DNA from: Plantago major
Taxonomy: Eukaryota > Streptophyta > Magnoliopsida > Lamiales > Plantaginaceae
DNA: 64,000 bases
Reading direction: 5' to 3'
Assembly: GCA_026545765.1 (NCBI GenBank)
Contig: CM048844.1
Span: 22,638,237-22,702,236 of the forward strand
This document shows positions 48,536 to 61,334 of this stretch, one piece after another. The position numbers and the translations under genes are program-made. The notes below the pieces were generated by a model, which worked only from the letters and a program-made list of their open reading frames with translations, did not search any database and had not been told where the DNA came from. How positions within the stretch are numbered: the first letter of the stretch is position 1; each line of letters begins with the position of its first letter.

Positions 48536-51500
48536 GTGTATCTCTCATAATTTTATTGGTGGGTTTATTTATTCAAGGCACCAACATATTTTTGTTTTCA
48601 ATTTTTTTATCAAAACTATTAATGAAGGAAGAGTTGTCTTAATTTGTGTGAAATATCTAAAACATCGGAGGAATTATAAATGTTGAAGGTTGTGTAGTAT
48701 TTAATATGAAAAATAATAAAATTGAGTAATTTAATTGGTTAATGAAGATGAAATTTTAGTATTATTTAAATTAAACATAAACATATATGGATAGTATTTT
48801 GGTAGAGTTGTAAATATGTGCATGTTATGAGAATATTTGTTGAGTTGGGTGACTATGCTTTCTATGAGACTACTAAAATGATATATGCGTAGTTTTGACC
48901 AGGACCAACAAAGTAAAAGCTTTCATAGTATACCATTGAGAACAAAAAGAATGGTATATGAAAAATAAGTAACTGATGCAAATAAATTTACTGAAACTCT
49001 ATAGAACTATGTCAAAGCTAGTAACATTGTTGTTCGGTCAAAAAATTTGTAAGCCTTGTAAGTCAAATAGATGTATACATGTTAACAAATTTTCATATTA
49101 AATAGTTGTGATAACAATCAATGTAACGGTGTAAAATTAATGACAAAAAATCATACAATTATTATCTTTAAAATGGAGTTCCGGGTTTATTTTCATCAAT
49201 TCAAGAAACATTTGAACAAATGAAATCAATATCCATAAAAGTAAATCCAATGTAGATGATTTGAAGGAAACATGAAGAGTTACCTATAATCGAGCAATAG
49301 TGGTACTATATATGATCAAAGCACAATGAGAATAATGTACAATTTTTTGAATGAAAATGCATATGTGCGCACACACACATACATATGTGTGTGTAAATTA
49401 GCAAATATTCTTACCTGAAAAATGTCTTTCGAAATGTTTCATACTGTAGCGAAACACGGGTGTAACTTTCATTTGAAACTTGACTCAGGTGACTAAAGTT
49501 TAGAGTATTTATGAGAATATGTTTCTCGTCATGAGTAGATGACGTGCAAACTTACATTTATATAGGCAGACTTGTCATGCATTATATCCCTATTATTTGG
49601 ATGTATAATGAAATTACGGTATTATTCTTTAATTTTAAATCCATCGGTCAACGTATTTTATCAATCACAAATATGATTAAATTATACTATATACTATATT
49701 TGCTCATAGTGAGTTTGTGTGTTGTTTATTTTTACTTTTTATTTATAGTAGTCGGGAGATTGATATATGACTTTCACCTTATATGAGTATACTTAAAACC
49801 ACCATATTTTCATTGATTTAATCATGAATCATGCATCATTAAAACATACCAGCATCATTTAAAACAAACTAAATCACCCATTATACAACAAGCATCCATA
49901 AAAAAAAAAAAAAAAGATTGTTTACATATGCTTCATTATTTTTGCAGTCCACATACAGATACAATAATTAATTGAGGGTGTTGTGGGAAACTCATACATA
50001 GACACTAATTTGTAAGAAAGAATGTACATAGCACTTATGGATATTAAATAATTGGGGGGGGGAAATAGCTCCAGATCCCCCAAATAAACCACCTAATAAC
50101 ACTTTTGTCCTCGTGATTTCAACAATAACATATTGATTCATTTTCTATTTTCAAAACTTGCTTTTCAAACATGACCTTATTTTTTTAACCGTCACATTTT
50201 CTAGTTTCCTTCTCTTTCCCTTTCACATTTTCAAATTATTAAACGTTAAAACGAAAATAAATTAAATAAAAAATCTAAATTTTAAACTAGTTCTAAAAAT
50301 ATAAAATTATTTACAAAAATGAAATATCAAATATAACCTTCCAAAAAATAACAAAAATATTAAAAGATACTTACTCAGTTCTGAAACATGATTGTCGTTT
50401 AGCTCTTTTTGATCTCTCAAGAAAAGGTTACCACTTCCATTTTACAAATCTTTCTTCCACCATTTTATATAAAATATTCATAAAAATACTCTTTTTTGGA
50501 AGAAAGAGCATACCTTTCTCATTTCAAACAATGTCAAAGCAGAGCCGATCCAGACTATACAAATACAAACATCACTCTAAGTTATCTAGACAAAATCACA
50601 AACAAGCATCACTTGTCCAATCTCATCATTCAAACTTTTGTCTAATCAATACTAACCTAATGGAATAAAATAGTAATACTTTTAGCAATAATTTCCAATA
50701 TAGTACAAATTAACCACTACATTATTTTATTAAAAAAGTAATTGGTGCTTATTATATCGACCTAAAAATAAGTGCTAACCTTGTCCCGTGGGGAAGGAAG
50801 TAAGGAACAACAAAAACTTATAAAAAATCTCAAAATTATTAACAAATAAATTTTTATATTACAATTTTCTTTATTTTTTCTTTTTCTTTTATATTTCTTC
50901 CACACGAGAAAGCTCCAAATAATGATTTCCATATAAGCTATTTTCATGGAGCATGAAAATATGGATTTGTTTCTATCTTTTTCATATTGTTTTGTAATAT
51001 TTTGTTATTTCATAATAAACTTTTATATTTAAAATATTTATTAAATTTTTTAAGAGGGTTATTTGCAATTTTTGTTGGTAAGTTTGAAAATAGAAAAATA
51101 GTTATAGCGAGTAAGTACAAATTGTTTGGATCAATTTTATAATAAAATGAAAATTTATGATAAAAATGTAAATTGTTTAGAAGTTTAAATTAAGGATGTG
51201 TTTGGCAGCAACTTGACTTTTGACATGTTATGTAATTGATTTGTTAAATCTGTCCTATGGTGTTATTGTTAGATACTGAGGGATCAAAGTGTTATTAGCG
51301 AATTTATTAGGGAGACCTAGAGAAATTAGCCCTCAATAATTGAGATAACACTATTTTGTAATTCACTATATTATTTATTTATTTTTCATATAGTCCGACC
51401 TTTTATTTATTTTTCAAATAGTCCAACCTACCAGTCTAACGTTGACGTTTAAGTTTTATAGTGGAGCGTGCTATAAACTTGTATATATAATGACTTTAAT

Positions 51501-51609
51501 ACACTATCAGAAGGAGATTCTTATTCAAGAGATAATTTAGGTGATATAGTTGCCTTTAAGACCATTATCTCGAATTCAACTTAAAATAACTTATATATCG
51601 ATACCCTAT
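48536..51609. other. Gene-free stretch
   Basis: About 3 kb of AT-rich DNA. Minor simple repeats include CACACACACAT near 49370 and GGGGGGGG at 50055. No coding family, RNA or clear transposon end was recognised. Confidence 0.5.
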
Positions 51610-51850
51610 TACAAACATTTACGAGAGACCGTATTTCGAAAAGACCAATTCAACATCACATATTTACGTACATAATATCATATGTTTAACTTTAAATATC
51701 GTGTGTATAATAAATTTGCATCAATGCATTTCTTAACTTGTGAAGTTTGTTGCTAATGTTTAATTTGGTCTCTGCGAAATACGATGGTTATGTCAAGATA
51801 TGTAATGTTTAATTTGATCTCTGCGAAATACGATCTCTCGAAAAAGTTAC
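51610..51850. repeat. Decayed element with inverted GAGAGACCGTATTTCG ends
   Basis: ACGAGAGACCGTATTTCG near 51620 faces CGAAATACGATCTCTCG near 51825, with a second CTCTGCGAAATACGAT word between. Related to 19995-20210. No flanking duplication found. Confidence 0.5.
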
Positions 51851-51984
51851 TCATACCCTATAACTCACAGATATATATGACCTAGAGCTCAGTAAGCCAC
51901 TCGAACAAAAAGTCTTCAAGTTTTAAATTGAACTAAAGTTGTTGGCAATAGGTCCAATACCAGTGGGTACATGCACGGAGTTAC

Positions 51985-52400
51985 ATGGAGTGTTTGGCAC
52001 AAAATTTTAATCGAGTAAAATTTTAATTCAGGTATAACTGATATATAATAATTAAATTTTAATTGAGTTGTAAAAATTTATGTTTGGTATAGAGTTAAAA
52101 TTGTATAAGTTTTTTTGGGTTGATATATTGGGTGTGTAAGACTGAAGTGATATGCGTAAGATGTTTAAGATTATTTGATTGGTTTTAATGTTATTTGATT
52201 GATTTAAGATTGTTATAATAAATGAAAAAGGAAAGTGAGATAAAACAAGTAGACAGAAAGAGAAATTTTAATTGAGTTGTAAATAGTAGGTGGATTAAAA
52301 TGGTAAATGGATACTGTTTCAGCTCGATTAAAATGACAATTCAAACATAATCACCTTGTCTACTCAATTAAAATTGAGTATTAACTCCATCCCAAACCGA
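51985..52400. repeat. Dispersed AT-rich MITE-like family
   Basis: Repeats of TTTTAATTGAGTTGTAA, TGTTTGGTATAG and CAATTAAAATTGAGT; related pieces are at 33690-33860 and 55757-55895. Ends resemble TGTTTGGCAC and inverted AAACCGACAC, only loosely matched. Confidence 0.45.
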
Positions 52401-52426
52401 CACATTAGGTTATATCAAACATATTA

Positions 52427-54500
52427 GACCACTCCCAATGGGAGTGGTCATGAGGCCGACCGTGCCTCACATTTTAAAATCACTTGTTAAGGCCGATTCG
52501 AGAAATTTCAACCACTGGGAAGACCAATGGGCCCCACCCGACTTTTTTTTTTTAATTTTTAAAATTTTTTTAAAAATTAACTTGTAAAGTAATATTAAAT
52601 AAAAATTTTCGAGATCTATAAATATAAACTCATTCACAACCCATTTCACCACACCTCAATTTCCTCTCATCTTCCACTTCTTAAACTCAAAACGCTAAAA
52701 TGTGTACTCCCAACTCCCATAATTCGAACTCCACTCCACCAAATCCATTTGAACATCCGACATACATATGGCTCACTCAACAAGAAATGTTGGATAAAAT
52801 ACCGGCATTTCTGAATGAGTTTTATGGTGTCACTCCCAACTTCCAAATCCCCATCTCACCCAAAGGCCAACCGGAACCTTCATTCTACGATACGACCAGA
52901 TGCTACAATCCATACAACCCAGACTCTTCAACTTATCCACCGGAGTCTGTTCTGGAGACTCAACCGGAACCTACGGCAAAAGGGAAAGGAAACCGCAAGC
53001 TTCATCGGAAAAAGGCTTTCAACATGGGAAAGAGGAAGAAAAAGATGGGCCAAGGAGTTCGTACTCTGAAGAGGAGGATCGTGCTCTCATCCAGATTTTC
53101 ATGTCGTTAAGTGAGGATCCGGTGAAAGCCACCAACCACACGTATACTTCGATGTTTGTGGAAGTTCAGGAAATCTGGGAGCAAAACATTAGAGATGGCC
53201 ATCCTCTTACCGGTCTCACACCTCGAACTGCAAATTCACTACGTGGTAGGTGGACTCGGATGAAAGAAGATGTAAACCACTTTGTCTCAGCTTATGATGA
53301 TGCGGAAAGATGTGTTGGAGATAAAAGCGGTTACAATGACGATGATGTTATCAACATGGCCAAAAGCTACATAAACAAAGGCAGGGCAGTAAGTTTAATA
53401 ACATGCATTGTTGGGAAGCAATGAGGCACTATCCGCAGCGGCAATCTCACATGAATTTCACCAGTGCAACCGGGGTGAAAACTTCCAGGGTGCAACCTCG
53501 GACATATGGTGGTGGATCAGCTGATGAGGCTATCAATGTTGAGGTTAGTGGTGGGAGCGATGCCAAAAGGGGTTTGGAATGCAATGATGATGGGAGCGAA
53601 ATTGCATCGAAGCGCCATATGGGTTGTGATAAGGCAAAGGCCTTCCGAAAGCAGGGGGTTCGAGTGGAAGCTCGATTATGGACGGTTTGAATGAATCCTT
53701 CCAAGGCATGAATACAATTGAGGAGAAGAGGCTTGAGTTTAAACTGAGGAAGATTGAGGAAAGGAAGCCAGCTGAGGCGCGGAGGCTTGAGTTTGAGGAG
53801 AGGAAGCTTGAAGTGATGCGAATGAAGGCGGAGAAGAAGTCTGAGGATACGAGAATGCTTGCTGAGAGTCAACATCAAGCTGCTACGTTGGGGAAGTTCC
53901 AAATGATGATCGATCTACAAAACAGGTTCGATAACTTGTCACCGATGGAGCTTACTATCCTGCAGAAGCTCCAGTCCGAGCTCGGAATGTGATTCCTTCT
54001 ATGTTTGTTGTTGTGTGCTTTCATTTCATTTCAAGTAGGATTTCAATGTTGTATGATGTTGTGTGCTTTCAATTTCAATAATGTATTAGGATTGTAATGT
54101 TGTGATGCTGTATCCGTACGATTTCAATATATGAATCTGTGTGTTTTTAAGACATGTTGTTCCGAACGAATATAAGTTTCAAATGGATTAAAAAACGACT
54201 ATATTTTTCAAACGGATTAAACAACGCTATATTTTTCAATCTCAATAAATTATAAAATGAATTTTAAGAATCCAATTTGAGTAATTTCAACTTCTAAACA
54301 CTCTTATAATATGTTAAGCAAGTTAAAAAAAAAATTAAAAAAATACAAAAATATATTTAAAAAACACTATTCACGGCCTTATCACGACCTGTTGGACAAT
54401 TTTTTTCTGCAGTGGTCATTAAATCAGCCTTAGCTCACGACCGCCACTATTCACGGCCGCCACCATTCACGGCCTTAGCTAAGACCCATTGGAAGTGGTC
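52427..54500 (+). mobile_element. PIF/Harbinger-type element with Myb-like ORF only
   Basis: Ends GACCACTCCCAATGGGAG and inverse CCCATTGGAAGTGGTC, flanked by TTA on both sides (52424-52426, 54501-54503). It is 2.07 kb. It contains a Myb/NAM-associated ORF1-like gene but no DDE transposase, so it depends on a helper. GGCCGTGAATxGTGG hairpin-like words occur near the right end. Confidence 0.85.
52700..53992 (+). pseudogene. Harbinger ORF1-like Myb/trihelix protein, three frameshifts
   Basis: Starts MCTPNSHNSNSTPPNPF at 52700. The first shift falls between about 52960 and 53060, after which SEEEDRALIQIFMSLSEDPV, SMFVEVQEIWEQNI, TANSLRGRWTRM and SGYNDDDVINMAKSYI form a Myb/SANT-like domain. The second shift (about 53390) leads to MHCWEAMRHYPQ. 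The third (about 53660) leads to SSIMDGLNESFQG and a C-terminal NAM-associated coiled coil (EEKRLEFKLRKIEERKP ... LQKLQSELGM). Such proteins are the DNA-binding partner of Harbinger transposases. A single gene with one or two tiny introns is a weaker alternative. Confidence 0.82.
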
Positions 54501-54882
54501 TTAGATAGCCAAAACCCAAAATTAACGATCAAGGCAGGTCCCTTTCTCTCTGGCCCGAAAGAAGACATCGGTTAAGCGGTAAGAATCCACGTGTGATTGT
54601 AAACTTTTAGGTAAAAGAAATTATTACAATTTAAAAAAAGGAATATTTACAAAATAGTCTTGCACATTAGTTATACATAATTTTTTTTTTACAAATTAAT
54701 TAAAAACTTCATACAAATTAGTGATTTTGTTAATTTTAATAACTTTGAAATAATACAATATCATTTTTGTTGTAATTACCCCCTTAATAATATATCTAAT
54801 CAAATAATATGTTTTAGAAAACCAATATACTTTAAAAAACAATTTATCTAAGTTTCAAACTCAAATATCATTTTGAATAATA

Positions 54883-55057
54883 CTCTCGCATCTCAGACTC
54901 AATTTCCCGTTAGTCTGGACAAGTTTTAAGAAAAAATGAATAAAGTAGGAGAGAGAGTGAATAAAGTAGGAGACGGATTTTGTATTTAGCAAATGGGACA
55001 TTGAGTTTGGGACAGACCAAAACAAAAAATGGGAAGTTGAGTTCGCGACGAATGGTG
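54883..55057. mobile_element. Decayed Stowaway-like MITE
   Basis: TA-flanked, ends CTCTCGCATCTCAGACTC and GCGACGAATGGTG. Inner GAATAAAGTAGGAGAGAG repeats match the element at 3359-3566. Confidence 0.55.
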
Positions 55058-55337
55058 TATTATACAAGTATTATCATATCATATGAATAAAACAAACACA
55101 TCATGTACTATTATACAAGCATTAAAAAAGAAAAAAAGAAAAAGACAAGGATCATTTCGTCAAGCATTTAAATTAACAAGTATCTTATGCACCATGCATT
55201 ATATAATCATACAAAGCACCATCAACAATGACAAGCACCATCAACAATTACGTTTTTTCAAAACAAGCAGCATTATCGAAGCATATGAATAAAACAAGAA
55301 TTTCATGAACCATTATACAAACTTTCACAAAATTGTA

Positions 55338-55550
55338 CTTCTTCCGTTCCGGGAATAGGTTCCCACTTTGACCTTTTACAGTTAAACCTTTTCAACTTTG
55401 ATTACGAATTAATCTTAAACCGCAAATATAAAATGTTCAATTAAATTATATAATGAAAATTTAGCCCCTAAAGTTTCATTATATAAAAAATTGAACATTT
55501 TATATTTGCGGTTTAAGAATAATTTATAGTCAAAACAAGTGAAGGAGATG
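55338..55550. mobile_element. Stowaway-like MITE with long internal hairpin
   Basis: Left end CTTCTTCCGTTCCGGGAATA after TA. TCTTAAACCGCAAATATAAA faces TTTATATTTGCGGTTTAAGA, and the arms extend through CATTATATA, forming a hairpin of more than 40 bases. The right terminus is lost. Confidence 0.65.
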
Positions 55551-55756
55551 TGTTTTATGCTCCTACACAGCACAACTACGAAAGCAAGCTCGAGTTCACT
55601 CTGCTAAATGGTGGACATGGAGGAAATCACAACATTTATAAGAAGGAATGATGCATCCAATTCTTCCATAATTGGAGAGGAAAAAGGGCATACTCATTAA
55701 TTGAAGATATCACTACCTATGGGTTGAAAGTATATCTCTTTTTTTTTGTTTCATAA

Positions 55757-55895
55757 CAAACATATAAAATCTTTATAAAATTTTAATTTTATATCAAACA
55801 CAAATTTTTACAACTTAATTAAAATTTAATTACTATTCATCAGTTATACTCCAATTAAAATGGTCTCAATTAAAATTATATTCCATACAACCCAA
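55757..55895. repeat. Fragment of the 51985-52400 family
   Basis: Shares TTTTATATCAAACACAAATTT, ACAACTTAATTAAAATTTAATT and CCAATTAAAATGGT-type words. Confidence 0.4.
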
Positions 55896-55996
55896 TAGTA
55901 TGCTTGTATGTGAGAGATCAAGAGAAAGACATTTTACTACCCTTGTATGCTTTGCTCTCCAATTACTTATCTCGGTGTGTAGATAACTTACACTTA

Positions 55997-56128
55997 GGCC
56001 CTGTTATCTTCGTATGAACACAACTAAAAATAATTAAATTTATTTATAACATAAATAAAAACTAAATAAAACTGAACTGAAATGAATTGAAATTAGTGAA
56101 TTATCAAATGAAAATATTAGACCCTTAC
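55997..56128. mobile_element. Tourist-like MITE, GGCTCTGTT family, further copy
   Basis: Left TTAGGCCCTGTTATCTTCG, inner AACTGAACTGAAATGAATTG, right end degraded (GAAAATATTAGACCCTTA). A poly-T run of about 30 bases follows at 56131-56160. Confidence 0.65.
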
Positions 56129-56130
56129 TC

Positions 56131-56161
<31 letters not shown>

Positions 56162-56334
56162 TTTAGTAATCAAGCAACAAACACAGAAAATATCTTGAAT
56201 TGAGTCCAAAAGATGATGATGAATGCAACATTATTTGTAGCTGTACGTATAGATCCAACAATAATATTTAATCATTGAACTGAATATCTGTATACTAAGT
56301 AATAACACGAATAGATGATAAAGAAAGGATTTTT

Positions 56335-59300
56335 GTGCTGCAACACCGAAGATCCAGTAAGCCCTCTTTCCGATTCGAATCCGTCTGGTTACGCGCGAGT
56401 GAGTGTGAGCGCATCATTGAGGAATCTTGGGAGTTTGATGGGGATTTCGTCAGGCAGATCGAGAATTCTAGTGTTGGGTTAATGAATTGGAGCTGTCATT
56501 CTTTCCCTAATATCAAGAGGGAGATTGCGAAGTTGAATAAGGAGCTGGAGCGGCTCCGTAATTTGCCCTATTCTGTTAGAGAGGAGGAGAAAGTTTTGAA
56601 GCGAAATCTAGAGGAGATGTTGGATAAGGAGGAAGCTCTATGGAAACAGCCAGCTAAAACTAGAAACACCAAGTTTTTCCATGCCCAAGCATCCAAGAGA
56701 TCTAGTCAGAACTTTATTGAGGGTTTGCGGGATAATTTGGGTGTATTGCAGTCTGAACCAGGTGTGTTATGGGGGTATCGCGGTTGACTATTTCAAGGAG
56801 ATTTTCACCAGCAGACAGGCGTCGAACCAGGAAATTGATGCGGTTGTGGGGACTTTGAGATCGAGAGTAGATCAGAATATCAACAAGGATCTATCCTGTC
56901 AGTTCACTCCAGAAGAGGTAAAGAATTCACTTTTTGATACGTTTTCAACCAAATCCCCGGGCCCAATGGTATGCCAGGACTCTTTTACCAGAAGTTATGG
57001 CATATCGTTAAAAAAGATGTGACTGACTGGGTGCTTAATATTCTGAACCATCGTGTACTTAATACTAAAATGAATTTTACCAACATATTGTGCTGATTCC
57101 TAAGTGCCAAACAACAGAGTTGATAACCCAGCTTCGACCCATTAGTCTGAGTAATGACATTTTTAAAATAGCTTCCAAAGCTATGAGTAATAGACTCAAC
57201 CCCATATGAACAGTATCATAGCCGAGACCCAATCAGCCTTTGTGCCTAACCGGTTAATCACTGATAATGTGTTGGTTTCTTATGAAATGAATCATTTTTT
57301 AAAACGAAAAACGAAAGTCAAAGATGTTTTTATGGCTTTAAAACTGGACATGAGCAAGGCTTACGATCAAGTTGAATGGGTTTTCCTTGAAATAGTGTTA
57401 GATAAATTAGGCTTTGAGCATAATTTTATTCAACTTTTGATGATCTGTGTGCGCTTTGTTTCTTACTCTGTTAAAGTTAATGGTGAGATTTTTGGTCCAA
57501 TCCAGCCGGAGAGGGGTTTGCGACAGGGATCCTCTATCCCCTTACTTGTTTCTGTTTTGTACCGAAATTTTTAGCTTGTCGCTTGTGGAGGCTGAAAGTA
57601 GGGGGTTATCCATGGGTTGGCTGTTAGTCCCTCAGCTCCTCAGGTTTCCCATTTGCTTTTTGCCGATGACACATTGATTTTTTGTGAAGCTACTAAGGAG
57701 TCTGTGCTCTTGCTATTGTTGATATCTTGCATGCTTATAGTTTGGCTTCTGGTCAAATTATTAATATTGATAAGTCCACGGTGGTTTTTAGCAAGAATGC
57801 GGGGAGGGAGAGGGTAGAGGAGGTCAGAGGAGTTTTGCCTGTGAGCGTAGTCGACAAACATGAAAAGTACCTCGGGCTGCCAACTGAGATGGGAAAATCT
57901 ATGAGAGAGGTGTTTGGTTGGATTAGGGAGACTTTGGGAGAAAACATAGGGTTTTGGGGAAAAACATTTATCAAATGCGGGGAAGGAGGTGATGATTAAG
58001 GCGGTGCTCCAAGCCATTCCAGCTTATGTTATGGGATGTTTCAAGCTTCTGGAGTATTTATTACACGAGATGGAGTCTATTATTTCTCGTTTTTGGTGGG
58101 GGTGGGAGAAATAAGAAAATTCATTGGGTCAAGGGTCAATTGGGACTCTCTTTGCGAGAGTAAACGAGATGGGGATTGGGTTTTAGAGATCTCAGATCTT
58201 TTAATTTGGCCATGTTGGGTAAACAAGTTTGGCGAATACTCCAAAATCCTGACACCCTTCTTAGTCGTGTGCTTAAGGCGAAGTACTTCCCCCATTGCGA
58301 TATTTTGGATTCTACTCTTAGTGCTAGCTCGTCTTTTACTTGGAAGAGTATCCATCATTCTATCAATTTAGTGAAACATGGTTTGGTTTGGTGGATTGGG
58401 TCGGGTGATAACATTGATGTGTGGCGGGATAATTGGATACCCAGAGTTTCCACTAGGCGTCCTTTTAACCCAGATTTACATGGGCTAGGTGCTACTGCAG
58501 TTTACAAGTTTATTAAGGTGGATGGGTTTGGGTGGGATATCGAGGCGTTGAGGGAAACTTTTTTGGATTGTGATGTCGACGACATAGTCCAGATTCCTGT
58601 TGGGGCTATGGGGCTGAAGTTCAGCGTTGGTTTTTCAGTCATAATGGCCATTATTCAGTCAAGACGGCATATTACGCTGCCAGGGATTTAAAGAAGCAGC
58701 AGCTTTCTTTACAAGCTGCGTCAGGTTCGGGCGGCAATGTGAGGGATTGGCAGTTTGTGTGGAAGCTTGATCTCCCTAATAAGATTATAGTTTTCTTGTG
58801 GCGAGTGCTTAAAAATGGATTACCTGTTTTATCTAACTTGGTGAAAAGCAATATTAATGCTGTTGATATCTGTCCTTTCTATTCTGACTTTTCTGAAACA
58901 TCCATTCATGTTTTCAAACTGTGTTCCTATGCACTTTTGATTTTGGCGTTATCTGGTTTACCGTCTCATATCTTGCTTAATCCTTGTTTTGATGTTTGGG
59001 ACTGGATTGTACATGTTAAGCAGGCTCTCCCTTCGGATCAGTTTGCTCGATTTGTGTGCATCTGTTGGAGCATTTGGCACCAGCGGAATAACATTGTCCA
59101 TGGAAAAGCTACACAGGAGCCACACGATCTGCTGCATTTTGCTGGTGAGTACCACAACAGGTACAAGGAGGCGAAGCTGCACTTCTCCTCATCGCGCCCA
59201 CCTGAGTTCATTCTGCAGTGGATTCCTCCGGGTGGAAATGTGATCAAAAGGCAGATTGTGATTACATAAAAGGTATAATTAATGTCGATGCCTCAATTAT

Positions 59301-59688
59301 GCAATTGAATAAAGCAGTAGGTTTGGGCGTCATTGCGCGTGATTCTGGCGGACGAGTTTTGGCTTGGCGACGACGGAGAGTGGACTTTATTACTTGTCCT
59401 CAAACTGCAGTAATCCTAGCTGCTGTTTGTGGCATGGATATGGCGATGGAATTCGGCTGGCAAGAAGTGGTTATTGAAAGTGACTGTTTATTGATGATTG
59501 ACGCTTTGAACTCAACAGATATTTGCTTACTGACCGGAGGAAGCTTTGCGGATGCTATGAAGTTTAATGCTCGTTTCTTTCAGAATATTTATTTTGGTCA
59601 TGTTTTACGTACTGGGAATTTAATGGCACATAATCTTGCCAAGAATGTAGAAGTTGACAGTGATGGATCCATGGATCTACCTAGCTGA
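56335..59688 (+). pseudogene. LINE ORF2 pseudogene (RT and RNase H)
   Basis: Pieces in shifting frames: NIKREIAKLNKELERL and TRNTKFFHAQASKR (56335-56787), YFKEIFTS and FTPEEVKNSLFD (to 57022), [19 protein letters not shown] and [15 protein letters not shown] (57206-57530). Then come [19 protein letters not shown] and the active site HLLFADDTLIF (near 57655). A reverse-transcriptase zinc-binding region (DWQFVWKLDLPNKIIVFLWR, 58739-59269) follows. The final plant RNase H domain (NVDASIMQL, GLGVIARDSGG, IESDCLLMIDAL) is at 59218-59688. Many frameshifts and stops make it dead. Confidence 0.9.
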
Positions 59689-59757
59689 TTTTAGGTGATC
59701 TTTTGTACTGGTATTGATTTTTGAATGAAATCCAATGGTTTTCCCCTAAAAAAAAAT
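56335..59757 (+). mobile_element. 5'-truncated L1-type LINE
   Basis: Begins inside ORF2 (SSKPSFRFESVWLRASECERII), so ORF1 and the endonuclease are missing. It continues through RT, a zinc-binding region and RNase H, ends after the stop near 59688 and carries an A-rich tail at about 59748-59757. No confident target duplication was found. Confidence 0.9.
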
Positions 59758-60115
59758 AAGAAAAATTCGTTTCACAATTCCAATATTTCAACTTTATATC
59801 ACCTGTTCATTTGCGAGGCATTGTGAATTATTAACTGGAGAATTTGGACTGACAAAAGGATCCAAATTGCTGCATTTTGATCTATTTTCATGCATTGCTG
59901 AAATCTAGAATTTGGACATACCAATTGATACAATTATCACCTTTTGCTTTGTGTAATTTATTGCTGAGTAATAAATCTGTTTATGCCATTGTAAAATTTA
60001 AGATTTATGCTGTTTCACATTGTTTTCTTGATTTTAAACGCAGAGTCTCATGCGATTCAAGGTCTTGAAATTCAAATCCGTGCATGTAAATTTATGTTTA
60101 CTTAATTCGGGCGTT

Positions 60116-60950
60116 GTTAAACGCAACACAAATATTTTGTAACTTGACGGAAATGCCCTTAGCTAAAAAACAAACTTATGAAATACGAAAAAATTAAAAA
60201 AACTCGTATATGCAAACACGAAAACATTATGCGAACATGTACGGACACTAAATAACAACAATAAACACAAATCGGAAAAAATTTCGAAATTTTTTTTTTT
60301 TTCGAAAAATATTTCGGTTATAAAAATATTTACAAAAATCTTGAAGTAATTTCGAAAAATTAAAAAAAAAAAAAAGAAATTTATGAAATGGCCAGTTGTA
60401 AAACCGGCCACATTATGATTTGGCCGGTTTTAAAACCGACCAGTTCATGTTCCGTTTTTTTTTAAATTTTTTTTTCCAAAATACTTTCCAATTTGTAAAA
60501 AAAATAATAAAAAAAAAGAAAAATAAAAAAAGGCACATTCATGAAGTGGCCGGTTTTAACAAAACCGGCCACTTGATGACATGGCCGGTTTTATCATGGT
60601 TCCGTTTTTTTTCCCCTGCTTTTTTGGGTTTTTTTAACTTTTGTAAAAACGAAATATTTTCCGGAAAAAAATCATTAATTTTTTTTCCCGATTCATGTTT
60701 AGTATTGTTATTTTATGTTTCATCGTGCATGTTAATATTTTTTGTATAAACGAAATATTTTACGGAAAAAAAAAATCGTTCATTTTTTTCCGATTCATGT
60801 TTAGTGTTGTTATTTTGTGTTCGATCGTGCATGTTAATGTTTTTGTGTTTGTATATACGAGTTATTTCGATTTTTCGTTAACTTTGTAAGTTTATTTTTT
60901 TAGCTGGGGGCATTTTGATCAAGTTACAAATATTTTGTGTTGCGTTTAAC
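60116..60950. mobile_element. Foldback element with about 200-base inverted ends
   Basis: Left GTTAAACGCAACACAAATAT and right inverse ACAAATATTTTGTGTTGCGTTTAAC. The match continues for about 200 bases, including TAACTTGA, ACTCGTATATGCAAACAC-type and AAATAACAACAxTAAACA words. Inside, two units of about 70 bases carry TGGCCGGTTTTA palindromes, the best at 60546-60572 (12-base perfect arms, 3-base loop). No transposase and no clear flanking duplication. Long inverted ends suggest a MULE-like or foldback MITE. Confidence 0.78.
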
Positions 60951-61334
60951 ATTGCTGCTCGTTGAAATAAAAACTAGGGCGCTACAATTTCCTTGAATAC
61001 AATTTGATAGTCAGAGACTGGAATTTGGTCATAAAAATGAGTGGATTGGGCTAAATGGCGTAAGCAGCAAGCAACTCCCTGAAGCCCAATATATGTAACA
61101 AAAGTACTAGCGGGCCATCATAAGTAGACCCATGCATCATTGGCTGATTCGAGTTTTCCTATTTGAAGAATTAAAATGGCCCAGTAAGTTCAGTTAAGCT
61201 TGAACCAAAACATATAGGGGATCTAATAATGTATGCATCTTTTCATATGATCTTCACAAGGCAAGATAGCAAATTTACTGCTACAGCCGGCCTACAAACA
61301 AAAGTGTACAAACACAAGTTCACTACGTCCATAG
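60951..61334. other. Gene-free stretch
   Basis: Ordinary AT-rich DNA between the foldback element and the broken dioxygenase copy; nothing else supported. Confidence 0.5.

Noticed and set aside
53447..53902. Minus-strand 151-codon frame opposite the Harbinger ORF
   Set aside because: Leu/Pro/Ser-rich antisense of the Myb-like coiled-coil region; no family match.
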